Source of the DNA: Saxidomus purpurata
Taxonomy: Eukaryota > Mollusca > Bivalvia > Venerida > Veneridae
DNA: 64,000 nt
Assembly: GCA_022818135.1 (NCBI GenBank)
Contig: JAFMSR010000015.1
Location: 1-64,000 of the forward strand
Reading direction: 5' to 3'
In this document: in pieces, positions 23,794 to 36,810 of the stretch
How the letters are laid out: each line of letters opens with the position of its first letter
Position numbering within the stretch: the first letter of the stretch is position 1
Made by a program: the position numbers and the translations under genes
Notes under the pieces: generated by a model
The model's input: the letters and a program-made list of their open reading frames with translations, nothing else
Told to the model about the DNA's origin: nothing
The model's database searches: none

Positions 23794-24686
23794 TATTTAC
23801 ACGCTGATGACCCGAAACTGAACAATCTAAATTTACTATTTCAAGTAACTATGGTATTCAAGGTGATATAATGTTCTATAAATCTATACATTTAAAGGAA
23901 ATTTGAATGAAATCAGTGATGTTGGCAATTAGGAGTACAGTTTGTATTTGTAAAGCTGTGTGTTTGAACAATCCACACCTTAACTAGACATTTTTAAATT
24001 CTTGATACTCTTTGACGCTCTTGATTGTGACACCATAAAAAGCACCATTTTTTTTCGCAATCAACTCTCGCCTCATAACTTCATGGATATTCGTTACCAA
24101 CAATTTTCGTAATTTGAACCGTTGATGCGTACCCTGAAAATTCGAACCATTCCTGAAAATGAAATTCCTGTTACATTTACTTGAAAAATATTAAAGTGTG
24201 TGCTTTCTTATGAGACCTTAGTTGACATTTACGAAAAACATTACTATCTTTCACATATAAACCGCCGTGAAACGTATCTCGGAAATAAAGTGTTCCAGGT
24301 ACGAGTTGAATACACGAAAGTAGTTCGGATGATGTCAAGTAAGGCCGAGATGTACTTTCCCTAGGGAAAGTATAGGCTGATCGCTTCTATCCGCGTGCTG
24401 GGATCCGCCAGTACTTTCCCCGGGGGTATGCAAGAATAAAAAGTCCAACATGAACTATTCATAACATCCTATTTAACGATGTGCAATTTTAATTTTAACA
24501 ATGCATTCGACAAACAAACATTATATTTCAAATATTCCTTTGGAGTATTATCCGAACACGGTATTTTGGCCTTTGTATAAATGACAAAGCAGTCACGAGG
24601 GGTCAAATACCGTGTGCGATGTATACATATAGACTACTTAACGTGAATAAACACTATAAACTAAACGAACCCCAAGTTTTTCAGGC
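23794..24686. other. AT-rich sequence, nothing recognised
   Basis: No gene or RNA. A short GGGAAAGTA/TACTTTCCC inverted motif occurs at 24353-24372 and again near 24411. Confidence 0.45.
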
Positions 24687-25783
24687 ATGCTGAAAAACCA
24701 GGGCTGGGCTCGTGGGCTGGGCTCGTGGACAGGGTCTAGCTGGACCCAAGGTTAATAGACTCCCTGGAATTTAAGGTGAGAGTTTCAAGGACACAACTTT
24801 GTTCCGGAATAACCTCTCACCAATTGATGATAATGGCTATTAAGGGAGGGCATAATTTTGATAAGTTGACAATGTATAAACAATCATTACTATAGGTTTC
24901 GGAGAAGGGTCAACGTTTACAGATTTTGTAGCAATACACTTTTAGATTGAATATGTGATGTCTTAAGTGTAATATTGCAGACATTATAGTTTTTAAACAT
25001 TATTAAAAATGGTATATAAAGGTAACTTTGGTAGGTAGGCACGTAAGTTCGTATGTAAAGTGTACACATATGCATTACTTTGCAGCTACATAAGGTAGGA
25101 TGCGTTTAGGTTTTCAAATAATGATTTAAAATACATAACTTAATTGAATCATCGGTTTAACGACCTTACTTTTCAAAAGTGAACAGGATATTATTTTCTT
25201 ATCCCCAACAGCCAGTTCAAACCACTGTCATGGTTAAATTACATTCATTGAATTGGGAGAAATGCTATCTAAAAGTTCATGAACGTATTTCAATGTTTCC
25301 AAGACCAAACTTATTATACCCCCACACCCACTCTGCAAAGGAAGTTTGAAAGGGGGTATACTGGAGTCACGGTGCACTTTGGGATTGGTCTGTCTTTTGT
25401 CAAATGGCAAGTTCTTTTTGAAGATCAATGTTTTAAAACCTAATAATTATTTGTACAATTTTAAAACCATTGATCTTATATGAAAAAAAAACAGTATGTA
25501 AATCATCACAAAATGTACCTATATTGCTTACTAATAGTACATGTTGAATTAGATCATTATAATGACTCCATTGAGTAAATGATGCAGATATCACTTACAG
25601 TCATTACTGCCTGCTACTGAAATGTCATTCCAGCCTCTAATGCCTCTTTAACCTTATGACCACGAGGTTATGACCCTGTCGTCTGGGAATTAATAGCATT
25701 GATACTACGGGTCCATGGCCTTGGGTCCAGTCTACGAGCCCAGCCCAGCCCAACCCACGAGTCCAGCCCTGGTTTTTCAGCAT
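24687..25783. mobile_element. 1.1-kb TIR element with GGGCTGGGCTCG ends
   Basis: The left end reads ATGCTGAAAAACCAGGGCTG then GGGCTCGTGGGCTGGGCTCG and CTGGACCCAAGG by 24752. The right end (25715-25783) is its inverse with a few differences, giving TIRs of about 65 bp that include a small GGGCTG expansion. The interior has no transposase; it includes a GGGGGTATACTGG segment with a nearby TCTGTCT run (25318-25396), another common bivalve-type dispersed repeat. No clear target duplication. GTTTTTCAG-GCATG-CTGAAAAAC at the left tip is itself a perfect small palindrome. Confidence 0.82.
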
Positions 25784-26217
25784 CCCAGCTTTTCTATCAA
25801 GATGATTACAGTTAGTTAAGCAGTTTCGTCATTCATTGGTTTATGATACTCTTAATGTTTTGTAATTAAGAACAATAGTTGTCATTAGTCTTTTGAACTA
25901 CCCAGCCTATTGAGCGTAACCATAATACGATTTGGGATTATTGAGGCACATGGATATATTGTAGTAGCCAAACAAGTAAAGAAAGAATTTTAGAGGCACT
26001 CAAGCGCAATCGTAATTATAAACCAGATACATATGTAATACTTATCTATGTGATTTTGCACAGTTATTAAACACTATCACAAAAGCGGGATATATACAAA
26101 TAAATTCCTGGTGTTGCTTCTCAAGTGAGAATTTGTGAGTTTGAGATAATCAGTACATTTGAACATTAGACAAAAACGGTCACATTTCCAATGTCGACAA
26201 CGACGCAACCAATTTTG
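25784..26217. other. AT-rich sequence, nothing recognised
   Basis: No gene, RNA or repeat recognised. Confidence 0.5.
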
Positions 26218-27105
26218 AAAACTCGTGCAGCTTTAGCAAATGGTGACACAACGTCTTTAAAACAGAGCATTTTTATCAAATGAAGATTTTACATTTAAAG
26301 GGAGACAACAAAGTTTACAAATTGAAATAAGCATATCTTGATTTAGTTATACATATGACAAAAAGAACAAGAGAATACATATCTGCTTTGCTTTGATATT
26401 CCAGTTTAAATTAGTGGATTGAAATGTGAGAAGGACACTTAATAATGACATATGTCCTATGAATATATTGTATGAAAGGACCATTTAAAAAAAGCTTCCA
26501 ACATTACTATTGGTATACAATGGTACATTTGCTACAGTAAGTGATTGTTTCAATATCGATTGAAGGGAAGTAAATCGTGTTTCCTTTGACGTAGACCCAA
26601 AAAGAAGATCCACGGATCTAGTTATTGTCAAGAAGAAACGAAAAATGTTTTACGATTTATTATTGTATAAATATTTAAAACTCGTGCAGCTGTATCAAAT
26701 GGTGACACAACGTCTTTTTACCAATATAAAGGGATACAACACATTTTACGAATGGAAATAAGCATATCTTGATTTAGTTATACATATGATAACAAAGAAC
26801 AAAGAGAATACATATCTGTTTTGCTTTGATATTCAAGTTTAGTGGATTGAAATGTGAGAAGGAAACTAAATAATGACATATGTCCTATGAATATATTGTA
26901 TGAAAGGACCATTTAAAAAAAGCTCCCAACATTACTATTGGTATACAATGGTACATTCGCTACAGTAAGTGATTGTTTCAATATCGATTGAAGGGAAGTA
27001 AATCGTGTTTCCTTTGACGTAGACCCAAAAAGAAGATCCACGGATCTAAATGTTGTCAAGAAGAAACGAAAAATGTTTTACGATTTATTATTGTATAAAA
27101 TTTTA
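26218..27105. repeat. Tandem duplication of a 0.43-0.46-kb segment
   Basis: Copy 1 is about 26218-26677 and copy 2 about 26678-27105. Both begin AAACTCGTGCAGCT and end ACGATTTATTATTGTATAAA. Long stretches such as TAAGTGATTGTTTCAATATC and GAAGATCCACGGATCTA are identical, while several indels of up to about 30 bp separate the copies. No coding capacity. Confidence 0.93.
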
Positions 27106-28254
27106 AATTACTCAGGCGGTCTTACCCTTGATTGAACACAATATACGACCTAAGGTAACATACTCGCATTGAGGTGATCTTCTGTAATGATAAAAACGCA
27201 ATACGATCATTATGAATGGCCGTTATTCAAAGCTATCGCGTACCCTCGACCATGTAGAATTGCGTGCGTAAAATGTATAAAGCATTGTATAAGTTTATAA
27301 ACGCCTATTTAGTATCATCTATCATCCAGTTTGAAAAGACACTTTCGTATCGTTTTACGTAAGGAAGGAAAACTTTATGTATAAAATCTCTAATCATCTA
27401 TAAACATATGTTTTTTATATTCTTCTTTCTGTTTCGTGACACAGGAAATGATTTTTAAACAATTAAAACAAATATAGATATTGTATATAACGACATTTCC
27501 ACACGTGCAGCAAGGGTGCATCGCTACATACAGTAAATATCAAAGATATATTACATTTTTATAACGTTAAAAGTTTCAAAGGTTTTTTAATACTGTCTTT
27601 ATATGTTTTATCTTTGGAGACGTATTTTAAATTGTGAAAACAAACAAGAATTAATAAAACTGTGTAAATTTATAGAAATCATTTTTAAACAGGTAGACTC
27701 TAACATTACTTAATTACTAAGATATCACAATTTCTAACAAATTTATTTTAGATAACTCATACGAGATATATGCGGGATAAGTTTTAAATACATGGTCATA
27801 CACTTGCATTTTCGTTTCGTGCAATGGTATGAAAAGGATGTATAACTGCATGCACACCAACTAAAACATATTTAACTTTGCTACTTCAAAATTTAACACA
27901 TCAGAATTGCTTTTACCTACAAACATTGATTTATTATTGTTTTAGAACACACATTTTGTACCTAAAAACAGTGATTTATTGTTTTAGAATATAAATTCTA
28001 TGTAGTCCAGGGTAGGATTTATTTATTTATTTATTTTCTCTTTCACTTTTTGTAAGAAATGTAATTATATATATATTGCACGGAGTATTTGCATATTTGT
28101 ATGTACATGTATACATTTAGACTTTGCTATAAAGCATAATGACATTAAAGGACTAAGGCATGGTAGAAGTGTGTAAGTACATCTATCCAAACTCAAAAAT
28201 AGAACATTTATTGAGTTGATTTTATGTTTTTGTTTTTGTTCTTTTTTCTGTTTA
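27106..28254. other. AT-rich sequence, nothing recognised
   Basis: Holds a (TTTA)n run at 28016-28035 and a short duplicated segment (ATTGATTTATT…TTTTAGAA) at 27925-27990. Nothing else is seen. Confidence 0.5.
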
Positions 28255-28610
28255 CTAATACAGTATAGTAATGCAGATTGGTAATGTAACCGTTAATACT
28301 GGTAGCACCGGCTGTAAATAAAATAGTCCCAATGAAATTATACTATTATTTTGAACATGAACATATACATTGTAATTGTTATTGCATTATATATGTGTCA
28401 CTAAGAATTCATTAGTATTATTTAGTATTGAGGATTAGTAATGTAACCAGTATTATTGGAAGCATGGGCTTCAGAATGTTTCTTGAAGGAATCAACACCA
28501 CTATTTTCAGCATGAACCTATGATTATTACATAAAAGATCTATAATACAGTACTGTATAATGTCTTAATTATCATTACTTTGTGCATGAACATGTAAATT
28601 GTAATTGATT
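28255..28610. repeat. Diverged two-copy tandem repeat, period about 160-220 bp
   Basis: GATTGGTAATGTAACCGTTA (28277) matches GATTAGTAATGTAACCAGTA (28433), and GAACATGAACATATACATTG (28354) matches a GCATGAACATGTAAATTG segment (28583). Order is kept but spacing is not, so this is an old duplication. Confidence 0.5.
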
Positions 28611-29140
28611 TACCCAGAAATTGATTTACCCAGATCTACACATTATGCTATTAATTAAATTGTTGTTTAAATATCATTGATTTGTACGTATATATGTAAA
28701 GTTATAGTGGATAAATATATAATTAATGCATATTAATTAATTAACATTTTGACCATACAGTATATGTACATGTAAAATCAAAAGTGTAGCAAATTTATTT
28801 TTAAGATGAGAGAGGCACATGAATTAAGCTGACATTGACAACCAGACAACAAACCAAAATATTAACATAACAAATTGGTTAAAAATTTCTTACCCATTCA
28901 CTGAAAATTTAACATCCAAATTCCATCACCGAATCATTCATAAACATAACGGAATACACAACTTGGTAAATCCACGTGAATCACTAAAACGACACCCAAG
29001 CGATATTCAACTAGCGCGTCATAAGAAACAGTTAAATCCACCTCTTTGAAATAATTTTATACCAGAATTAACGATCTTTGACATGATAACTGAAAATTAG
29101 GCACACGTGGATCACTAACTAAGTTCTATGCTCCTACGTT
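28611..29140. other. AT-rich sequence, nothing recognised
   Basis: No gene, RNA or repeat recognised. Confidence 0.5.
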
Positions 29141-29420
29141 TATGTATAAATTATGCAAATGAACCGCCATATTTGAATTACGGTAAGCGCGCTATTGCGC
29201 GTTGGAAATCGACACATGTCCGTTTGCAAAGTCCGTTCTTTAAAATAAAAGAAATATGATAAAAAATGACCAATGATTGATAGTTTACGAGCGTTATAAA
29301 GTTCAGAAATTAATCGGAACGACTGAGATTCTGCCGACGGGTAGCGGCTGAAGATAGCCTTTTAAACCAACTTTGAAATTTTTTTGAACATGCAGACAAT
29401 TTTTTTCTAACAGATATTTG
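29141..29420 (+). repeat. Dispersed repeat, copy 1
   Basis: Shares most of its sequence with 42167-42506: ATTATGCAAATGAACCGCCA, ATTGATAGTTTACGAGCGTT, GACTGAGATTCTGCCGACGG and ACATGCAGACAATTTTTTTC occur in both in the same order. Relative to copy 2 it lacks about 75 bp near 29236. The true right boundary cannot be set because copy 2 runs into an assembly gap. Confidence 0.85.
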
Positions 29421-29576
29421 AATATACTTTACGAAACTACCAAGTTTATCATGTGTCCACTTCTTATTTAAAGTGTCTGGGAAGTTAAATTCGTTTGTTT
29501 ACATAAATTTGTACCGCCATTCCGAAACAAACGTCTGCATTGATCAATAACGAAGTTATACGCTTCCAAACGTAAA

Positions 29577-29646
29577 GCCACGTTGGCGCAGTGCATTATA
29601 TCCCCGCTTGGCACGCGGGAGATCAGAGATCGAAACCACGTTGAGT
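29577..29646 (+). mobile_element. tRNA-like sequence (SINE head or tRNA pseudogene)
   Basis: GCCACGTTGGCGCAGTGCA resembles an A box. The segment CCCGC-TTGGCAC-GCGGG forms a perfect 5-bp anticodon-type stem with a 7-base loop and anticodon GGC (alanine type). AGATCGAAACC is a weak B box, and the acceptor arms do not pair. It is not a functional tRNA gene; a SINE head is more likely. Confidence 0.55.
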
Positions 29647-30590
29647 AACTTTTATAATTTATATAGTGGGGAACAAATTAAATTGTATCTTACGTTCATC
29701 TATTAAAAACACATTCGACTGATTCAAAACGTAACGAGTAAATTTGAATATATGGGTTGGGTTAAACGTCCGCGCATGCTCTGTGTGTGCCTGATGTTTA
29801 CATCCGGTCGTAGCATACGGATAGAGTGCTAACTTTGTTAGTGTGGATAAACTCACGCATGTAAAACACGGACTACACACGGTCTATTGATGTGTAAAAA
29901 AAATAGGCCAATCAAATTTGGAATCGGTGACGTATAACTACTCCAATTAAAGGTATCTACCCTCGCTTTAGCCGACAATAGCCGACTGACTGTTAAATCA
30001 GTTTGACAATAGGTAAACATACATGTTGCCCTCTCTCAGTCACGATGACCGAATATTGTATTATTTATATATTTATCTGCCTCATGTTTTTGTATGTTTA
30101 TAATGTACAAACTGTGTGCTTATATTAAAAAAAAATAAACTTGGAAACTTGGTTTTTCCAAAATTAATTTACATAATGCCTGTGATAAGTCACTGTTTCA
30201 TACAGTCATTTATCGTAGGCAAGTAAGTATTTAATATCAGAAACATGAAAGGCTTCGCATTTATTTGGAAGAAGTACTTTATTACTTTAGACTTTTTCAG
30301 TTTAATGGAAGACCGCCTGCACTAGACTCTGTTTTGTAACAATGCTGCTTTGGTTTTCAAGTGTCTTTTTGATGTTCACTTAGTTAGCACGTCTATAATT
30401 GCTAACGTAATATACTACTACATATACCAGAATGTAGGCCGTAATTACGTCTCTGTGGCTTTCATGAAATGTTAAGACTGACGCTTGTTTATAATATGGA
30501 GGAAAGTCCCACAGGGTAGTCCAGGGAAACATCTTGTGTAATTTTGACATTGTATCGATTGTGTACATGGTGTTAAATTGTCGCAAAACC
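29647..30590. other. AT-rich sequence, nothing recognised
   Basis: No gene or RNA recognised. A poly(A)-like AAAAAAAATAAA lies at 30127-30138. Confidence 0.45.
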
Positions 30591-31463
30591 GGGATAAAAT
30601 CAAGAACCAGGATTTAAGAATAATTACTGTATGCGTGCATCTCCAGTTAAGGGTAATGCAGGAAGTCACTACCACTCCTTCGCCAAATAAAACAACGGAT
30701 GTAAAGGCACTTATGCTTGCAAGCAATTATCAGTTCTTACAAGACCACCCCCTGAAAACAAAGCGTGGGACCCCTCAAAGAATCGTCTGAAACGAGGGAG
30801 CCTTGTCAATGATTCTAAGAAGCGGAAAAAAGCAAACTCTGCCTATTTTGGACAACCGACTACTCCTTTTGACCAATCGGGACTGCAAGAGCCATGGAGG
30901 TATGATATGTCAAACATCAGTATCTGCAATACAGTAGTTGGTTTCCAACTGGGTGTGGAAAATTGAAAATGGCCATGATTCGTGCCGTGGTCTCAGAAGA
31001 TAATGCATCAGAGACATGGACCGATGTGTACACAGACGGTTCTGTTACAGCTGCTATTCAAAATGGTGATGCTGGTATTTTCATCATGTACAAAGCTGGT
31101 GGGTCAGAGAAAGCATACCAACAGACAAAGCATTGTACCAATTACAAGGCAGTCGCAGAAACCATCATACAGGCATCGAAAACAAGATAACTTTCATCAG
31201 GTAGTCATTCTTACACATTTTCTATCAGACTATCAGACTTTTTCGAAATTGACAGGCTCAGTGAGAAGCGGAAAGTGTACCTTCAATGGATGCCTGCAAA
31301 AGGTGGTGTTCATGACAAAAAGATGACAGAGCAGTTGGCAAAACAAGGAGCTAAAGGCGACCTGCCGCTCAATAGAGTCACGTATGAAGAAAAGTGCACG
31401 GTGATTAGGAGTCTTTCAAATGCCAACACGCAGAAATATGACAACCATCTACTTGAAGATTGA
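30591..31463 (+). pseudogene. Non-LTR retrotransposon ORF2 fragment with RNase H domain
   Basis: The region encodes, in order, a post-RT linker (LRIITVCVHLQL… then LQDHPLKTKRG, about 30614-30770), further linker residues in another frame (KRGSLVNDSKKRKKAN, about 30787-30835), and an RNase H-like domain: WTDVYTDGSVTAAIQNG-DAG (from about 31018), NYKAVAETII, and VYLQWMPAKGGVHDKKM then EQLAKQGAKG (31275-31360). RNase H removes RNA from RNA/DNA hybrids in I/Nimb/Jockey-type elements. Decay is clear: several frameshifts, TAA at 31188-31190, and the expected aspartate in the usual LTDSLS motif reads LTHFLS. RT and endonuclease parts are absent. Confidence 0.85.
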
Positions 31464-34020
31464 AACAAGTCATTCTATTCAGGCTTCGCATATAGTTTGG
31501 TCCATGGAGTCCAAGCATTGCTTTGGGAAAAGTATAAATTATTATTGAAAATATCCATTGCATGTGTAAATAGAGTATTTATTAATGGCAACATAACTAC
31601 AAGTTTTGAAAGAAAAAATGAAAAGACAGAAGAGTTTATTAGACGCGTTACAAAGAAAATGAGACAATGTTCTAAAATAATATGAACAACAGACAAGGGT
31701 GAACTAAAATACTTTTTAATCGGAAGAAAATGTGCTTTTACAAGATACGAATCAGGTCTATACGTATACCATGTCATGCAAAACACTAGATTGACAGTGA
31801 AATTAGCCAATACGATCACGTGATCACATTTCGTTCTAAAACTACCTGCTACATTGCCGAGGTCCCATGTATAAGAGTTATACACAAGACATGATGAAAA
31901 AGCTGGGACGCACTTTCCCCGCAATACTTAAAAAAACTGATATCTTCAGGAAAGTTGATATTATGGTTTATCCTGTACCAACGAAACTCTAAAATGCAAT
32001 TGTACATCCAGTCAATATCAAAGATTTAAGGTTATCCTTTCACTAGATGTACAGCATAACTATTTTACCATACAATTTGCTTTAAACACATGAAACAGAT
32101 TGGTTGCAAATCAAGATTAATTATTTAATTTAATATGTTTTATTTCTTGTTCATTAAATGAGTACTATATGATGAATGTTGGGAAACAGATTGTAATGCA
32201 TAACACTTATGATACGCGCGTATATACTTTGAACTATAGTAACCATTGGTTATACATATATATAAACCATTATTTGCATCTATTAAAAACTAAAACTTGG
32301 ACTTACCTGTAAATTCACGTGTGATTACGTTATTTCGATCTTCTCTTAAATACTTGAAAATAAACGCTTGAACACATAATGCAACAAAGATCCATTTTCG
32401 ATGAACAGATTCTAGACAGAATTAACACATCCAACGATTTAATATTTATGATGTTTATAACTGTAAACGTTTGTGCAAAAATTGACTTAAGTCGTTTATA
32501 TTATGTTAATGTCTGTATAATATGTTTCCTTTTAATACATTAGAAAACATTGGAGTAGAACCAGGTAAAACTTCTATGATACGTTTGTATCTATTACTTT
32601 TAAGGTAATGCATTTCTCTTAAATAACACGGTAGTTTGCGGAAGTATAATACGGCTTTGATATATACATACACACATATATATTGAATTAAGATCCTAGG
32701 ATAATACTAAGGTGATTTTTAAGACTTACAATTACTTCCCATAAATTTTAAATATACATTTGGAGAAAACTTTTTAAAAGCACAATATCCTAGAGCAGTG
32801 GTTATAGCTAGTTCACCGGACGATAGATCTAATGTTCAAAATACAATTCGTCTAAACATAAAACCGTAATATATTTTGTTTATTCCCTCTTATAAAGAAC
32901 AAATTAAACTCTTCAAGCTCGGAATATGCATATGTCAAAAAAATGCATTCGCAGCTTATTATGCAAACAAGGGTTTGTTGTTTTGCAAAGTCGTTGATAA
33001 CCTTGGGTAAACAAACGGAAATACAGCTTCAAGCAAGAAAATGAATCAGCAAATACAAGTAATATTCAATATATAAAATTCAAGGCATAGAGTCATGTCA
33101 AATTAAGTTCAAGGTATAGCATCTGTCTATGTTGCCAGTTTGACAATATATAATTGGGTCAAATATTCTAACATACTTTAATGATGATTGAAAACATAAT
33201 GTGTCCTCAAGAGTTATCTCAAGCCTTTTCTATAATTTAACCTGTTGACGTCGTTGCTGACTCAAACTCAAACTAGGATTTATCACAACAAATATTTGTA
33301 GTACTCTCCTGAAGGTTGATAACGAAACGTGGACGAAAATAAACGATTTGTTCAATTTGCTAAAATATAATTTGTCTATCAAAAGGTATTACATAATCTG
33401 TCTTAAGTTATTCTTAACTAAGGACAGAAAATCTCATTCCAAGAAGGAATGTTTGCACAATGATTGTTTTCGGTCAGTTCTTTGTAAAATTAATTAAACC
33501 CATTACATTTCTTCCGGTTGTATTTGATTTAACCACTGAACGTATAGGGGTAAGTCTCGCTGGTATACCGGCAAGGATTTGTTGCGTGCAGCTGTAACTT
33601 GATACTTATAAAGTACCTGTCAGTGAAACAATAGCACAAGATTGAATGAATCACAACAGCCACCCAGCAGACTATTTTTAAACTTGAGCTGACTAGGGGC
33701 TTTTTACGTTTCTGATATTTTATACATGTATCTATGAACCCTTTGGAATTAAAAGACTATTTATCCACCTCCTTAATCATTTCTTCTCACTTTCGACTTA
33801 TCCCATGATTTTCATTCACAGTTTTTTACTTCCTTTTTAGAAAATTTAAAGATAAATTCTATATTTCACACCTTACAGAGTACAAATTTACACAAAGCCT
33901 GATTTGTGTAATTTCGTACAATATAAACAGGAAAATGAATATGTCAGTACCTAATTAAGATAGAGTCACAAAATAAATTGGTAATTAGATGCTGAACATG
34001 CAAGTCTGGAAGGAATGATA
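31464..34020. other. AT-rich sequence with one possible SINE relic
   Basis: No gene recognised; the 149-codon minus frame at 31475-31924 has no family resemblance. At 31857-31872 the 16-mer CCGAGGTCCCATGTAT is identical to the SINE body at 16783-16798 and is followed in both by TATACAC, suggesting a SINE fragment. 31930-34020 shows nothing. Confidence 0.5.
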
Positions 34021-35720
34021 CTGATACATGTGTTTAGATTTTTGGTATATTGCAGTGTCTAGTAGCTCTCTGCCACATTTGTTGAAATCATGGCCCTTGG
34101 ATCAAAATTTCCCCCGCTTGCGTGGTCACTTCTTTTCATGGACTAAATAAATAAAAATCTTCTACTCCAAAACAGGACAGCTTCAATGTTTTTTTTACAT
34201 AGCATTGTCTAGAGGTCATCAACCATGTTTTTTCAAATCATGCCCTTGGTGTCAAAATTGTCCTCGCCGATTTGGTCACTTGTTTGTACAAGCAAATTCA
34301 ATGAATTTATATCCATCGCCGAATGAAGCAAATAACTGAAAAAGAACAACTGGAAAGTGTTATCGTTTGTCTGTTTCAGACAGTTTCACCACCCCACTTG
34401 GGCCTCATATCCGAGGGGATATCTTTTGTCTTCAAGTAACAATCGTAAAGAACTTAGTGGTTGTAAGTTAAATGAAATCAGCAGTACTAGTTTCCGACAA
34501 CAAGAGCTTCTATAAAGAATACTTATGTAAGGAACCACTACATCCCCTTTAAGGCCTCATTTTTGTACAAATCCAGTTTCTAATTTCCGGTTGTAAGAGA
34601 GTACAAAGTTGATTATTTGTGCTTAACAAAATCAAATTCTGACTAACCTTTCAGCAAAAAATAAGAATTTAAAAAATATCACCATCCTCATCTCTGAGAG
34701 GTGGGGCATATGATCGGGGCAGGGGTGGATATTAGAAAGAGCGATCATTAAATTCTTTGAGCCAATTACAACTAAAGCTTGATAACCGGTTTGATAAACT
34801 TATATAGGAGAACCTTAAAATGTGTTGCATTGTCTACTGGGCTTCTTTCAAGTTTGTAACAGTCATACACGTGAGATTGAAGTTGGCAAAGCCCGGTTGG
34901 TCCATTTTACATAAACTTAAATAGGAAAATCTTCTTGTTCATAACCACAGGGCACAAAGCTGAGACATTTGTATGACTAAAGTCTAGAGACTCTTTACCA
35001 AGTCTGTTCACATCATGCCCCTCGGGTTAAAGTACACGCCCTTGTGTTACATTTTGGTAAACATATTCGACAGTTTTTATTACCTGAATTTTTAACCGCA
35101 GCAGAATTATTTATTAAAATCTTTATAAATCTTCAGAAGACAGATGCAGAAGCATTGCTACATGGGTAAATGCTTTCAAGTGTGAGCATAGTAAAATAAA
35201 TAGAAATAATTATATACATGGATGTTACCTAAAATTCACAGTTTAACTGTATGGATCCAGACACTTCCCAAAGATAGTAAAAAATTGTTGTTGTTTGAAT
35301 CAAGAGTGCATTGAAAGAGGGTATGAGTCACTTTCAGTGACAATCTAGTTAAACGTACAACTCATGGCATACAAATCATAATCAATTCAAAATTACTTTA
35401 AAACCATTACTTCAAAACATTCACCTATTTACGTTTAAGTCAATATGAACATTTGTGCTCAGCGTGAGCTATCGTCCTGAGTCCGCCGTCCGTTCAAATC
35501 TTCTCGTGAAAAAAATACTTGACTAATTTCAACTAAACGTTACAAGAATGTGCCCTTCATCAAGATTGTTCAAATGATAGAGCTATATGAGCAATTTTAA
35601 AAATCTTCTTGTCTGAAACTGTTAAGTACAGAGCATATAGTATTTTTGGGTCGTCCTCTACGAAACGGGTTCACATTATGCGCCAGGGATCAAAATTGAC
35701 CAAATCTATGTTATTACAAG
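34021..35720 (+). repeat. Ancient degenerate tandem repeat (ATCATGCCC-CTTGG type)
   Basis: A module built on TGTCTAGNGGNC…CAAATCATGCCCTTGGNGTCAAAATTG…TTGGTCACTTG recurs imperfectly near 34057-34130, 34205-34285, 34830-34860, 34985-35050 and 35635-35705. Spacing is irregular and the copies are strongly diverged. Intervening sequence shows no genes. Similar modules are common in bivalve genomes (general knowledge). Confidence 0.6.
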
Positions 35721-35935
35721 GTTAAACATTTTATAATCAATAACTCCATAACCATTGAACATTAGACCCTCAGACTACATGAACAGTGTTTGCTCTTAAT
35801 TAATATGTGCTAAATATTGATATCTAGATCACTGGGTCAAAGGTCAAGGTCAGATATATTATGTTCAATACCTGGTGAACCATTAAGCCTGTGCTCTTTA
35901 AACTAGGTAATGCGGTTGGCCATGACAGTTCAAAT
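35721..35935. other. Short unique stretch
   Basis: Contains TCACTGGGTCAAAGGTCAAG followed by GTCA, which resembles the CAAGGTCAAGGTCA-type dispersed repeats of molluscs. Nothing else. Confidence 0.4.
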
Positions 35936-36222
35936 CGCCATTTACTTTTTCAACACTCACTATATGATTATTCGACAGTAGTCATGTACTCTTTCGACAT
36001 TGACCTTTTTTCCAACATTTTATATTTACTTTTTCGATAATCGCCATTTACTTTTTCAACACTCACTATATGATTATTCGACAGTCGTCATGTACTCTGT
36101 TGACATTGACCTTTTTCAACATTTTATATTTAATTTTTCGATATTCGCAATTTACTTTTTCAAAATTGATCAGTTACTTTTTCAACATTCGATATTTACT
36201 TTTTCAACATTCACTTTTAAAC
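35936..36222 (+). repeat. 106-bp tandem repeat, about 2.6 copies, with internal sub-repeats
   Basis: CGCCATTTACTTTTTCAACA with the following CTCACTATATGATTATTCGA recurs with a period of 106 bp (35938 and 36044). Within the unit and its tail, a shorter module TATTTACTTTTTCAACATTC repeats about every 27-30 bp. Confidence 0.85.
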
Positions 36223-36273
36223 TCGTGTCCGCTTCCCTAAAAACAGTACTGGTGTCATTTGATGAGGTACGGT

Positions 36274-36340
36274 CGTGACCCCACTGGGGCTCGAACCCGC
36301 AACCTCCGGTATTGGCCAAGTGTGTTGCTATTTTGATTCC
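36274..36340 (-). mobile_element. tRNA-like sequence, 5'-degraded (SINE head relic)
   Basis: On the minus strand GGTTGCGGGTTCGAGCCCC is a clear B box with T-arm-like pairing, preceded by TGGCCAATACCGGA. The A-box half is poorly preserved. Confidence 0.5.
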
Positions 36341-36810
36341 CCTAGTCATTGGAGTATTTGACTACTACTTAGTACGTTTCTGTGTTAGTACTATTCAAAA
36401 TGCCGTGCATGACTGTGATTCTGTGGTGTAGTTGCATTCTAATTTGCCTTAAAAACGCCATTAAAATTACTTTTTCTAATACAGTATACTATTGAAATTA
36501 CCCGTGAAAATGTTCGAACTATTGATTTTCATCATGTATTTGATACACCGACTTTGGAATAGTCTGCAGGCCGCTTTTTGCCACAGGTGCATCCGCAAGT
36601 TCGCCCTATGCATATAGGCCAAAACAGCAAGGTAACTTGTGACATAAGGCTGGTCGATACATGTGATGTATTCAAGTTCTTTGTCTGATATCAATATCAT
36701 TAAATGAAATCATTTGCCCAGCGTGAAGTACATGTATACAATTTTCGAGTTATTCAAGTAAATTAACCTAACACGTGATGTGGTCCTTAACTTATTTTGA
36801 GGAGTATAGA
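36341..36810. other. AT-rich sequence, nothing recognised
   Basis: No gene, RNA or repeat recognised. Confidence 0.5.

Noticed and set aside
29577..29646. Functional tRNA-Ala gene (GGC anticodon)
   Set aside because: The anticodon arm is perfect, but the T arm and acceptor arm do not pair.
31475..31924. A 149-codon minus-strand gene
   Set aside because: No domain recognised, and it covers what looks like a SINE relic at 31857-31872.
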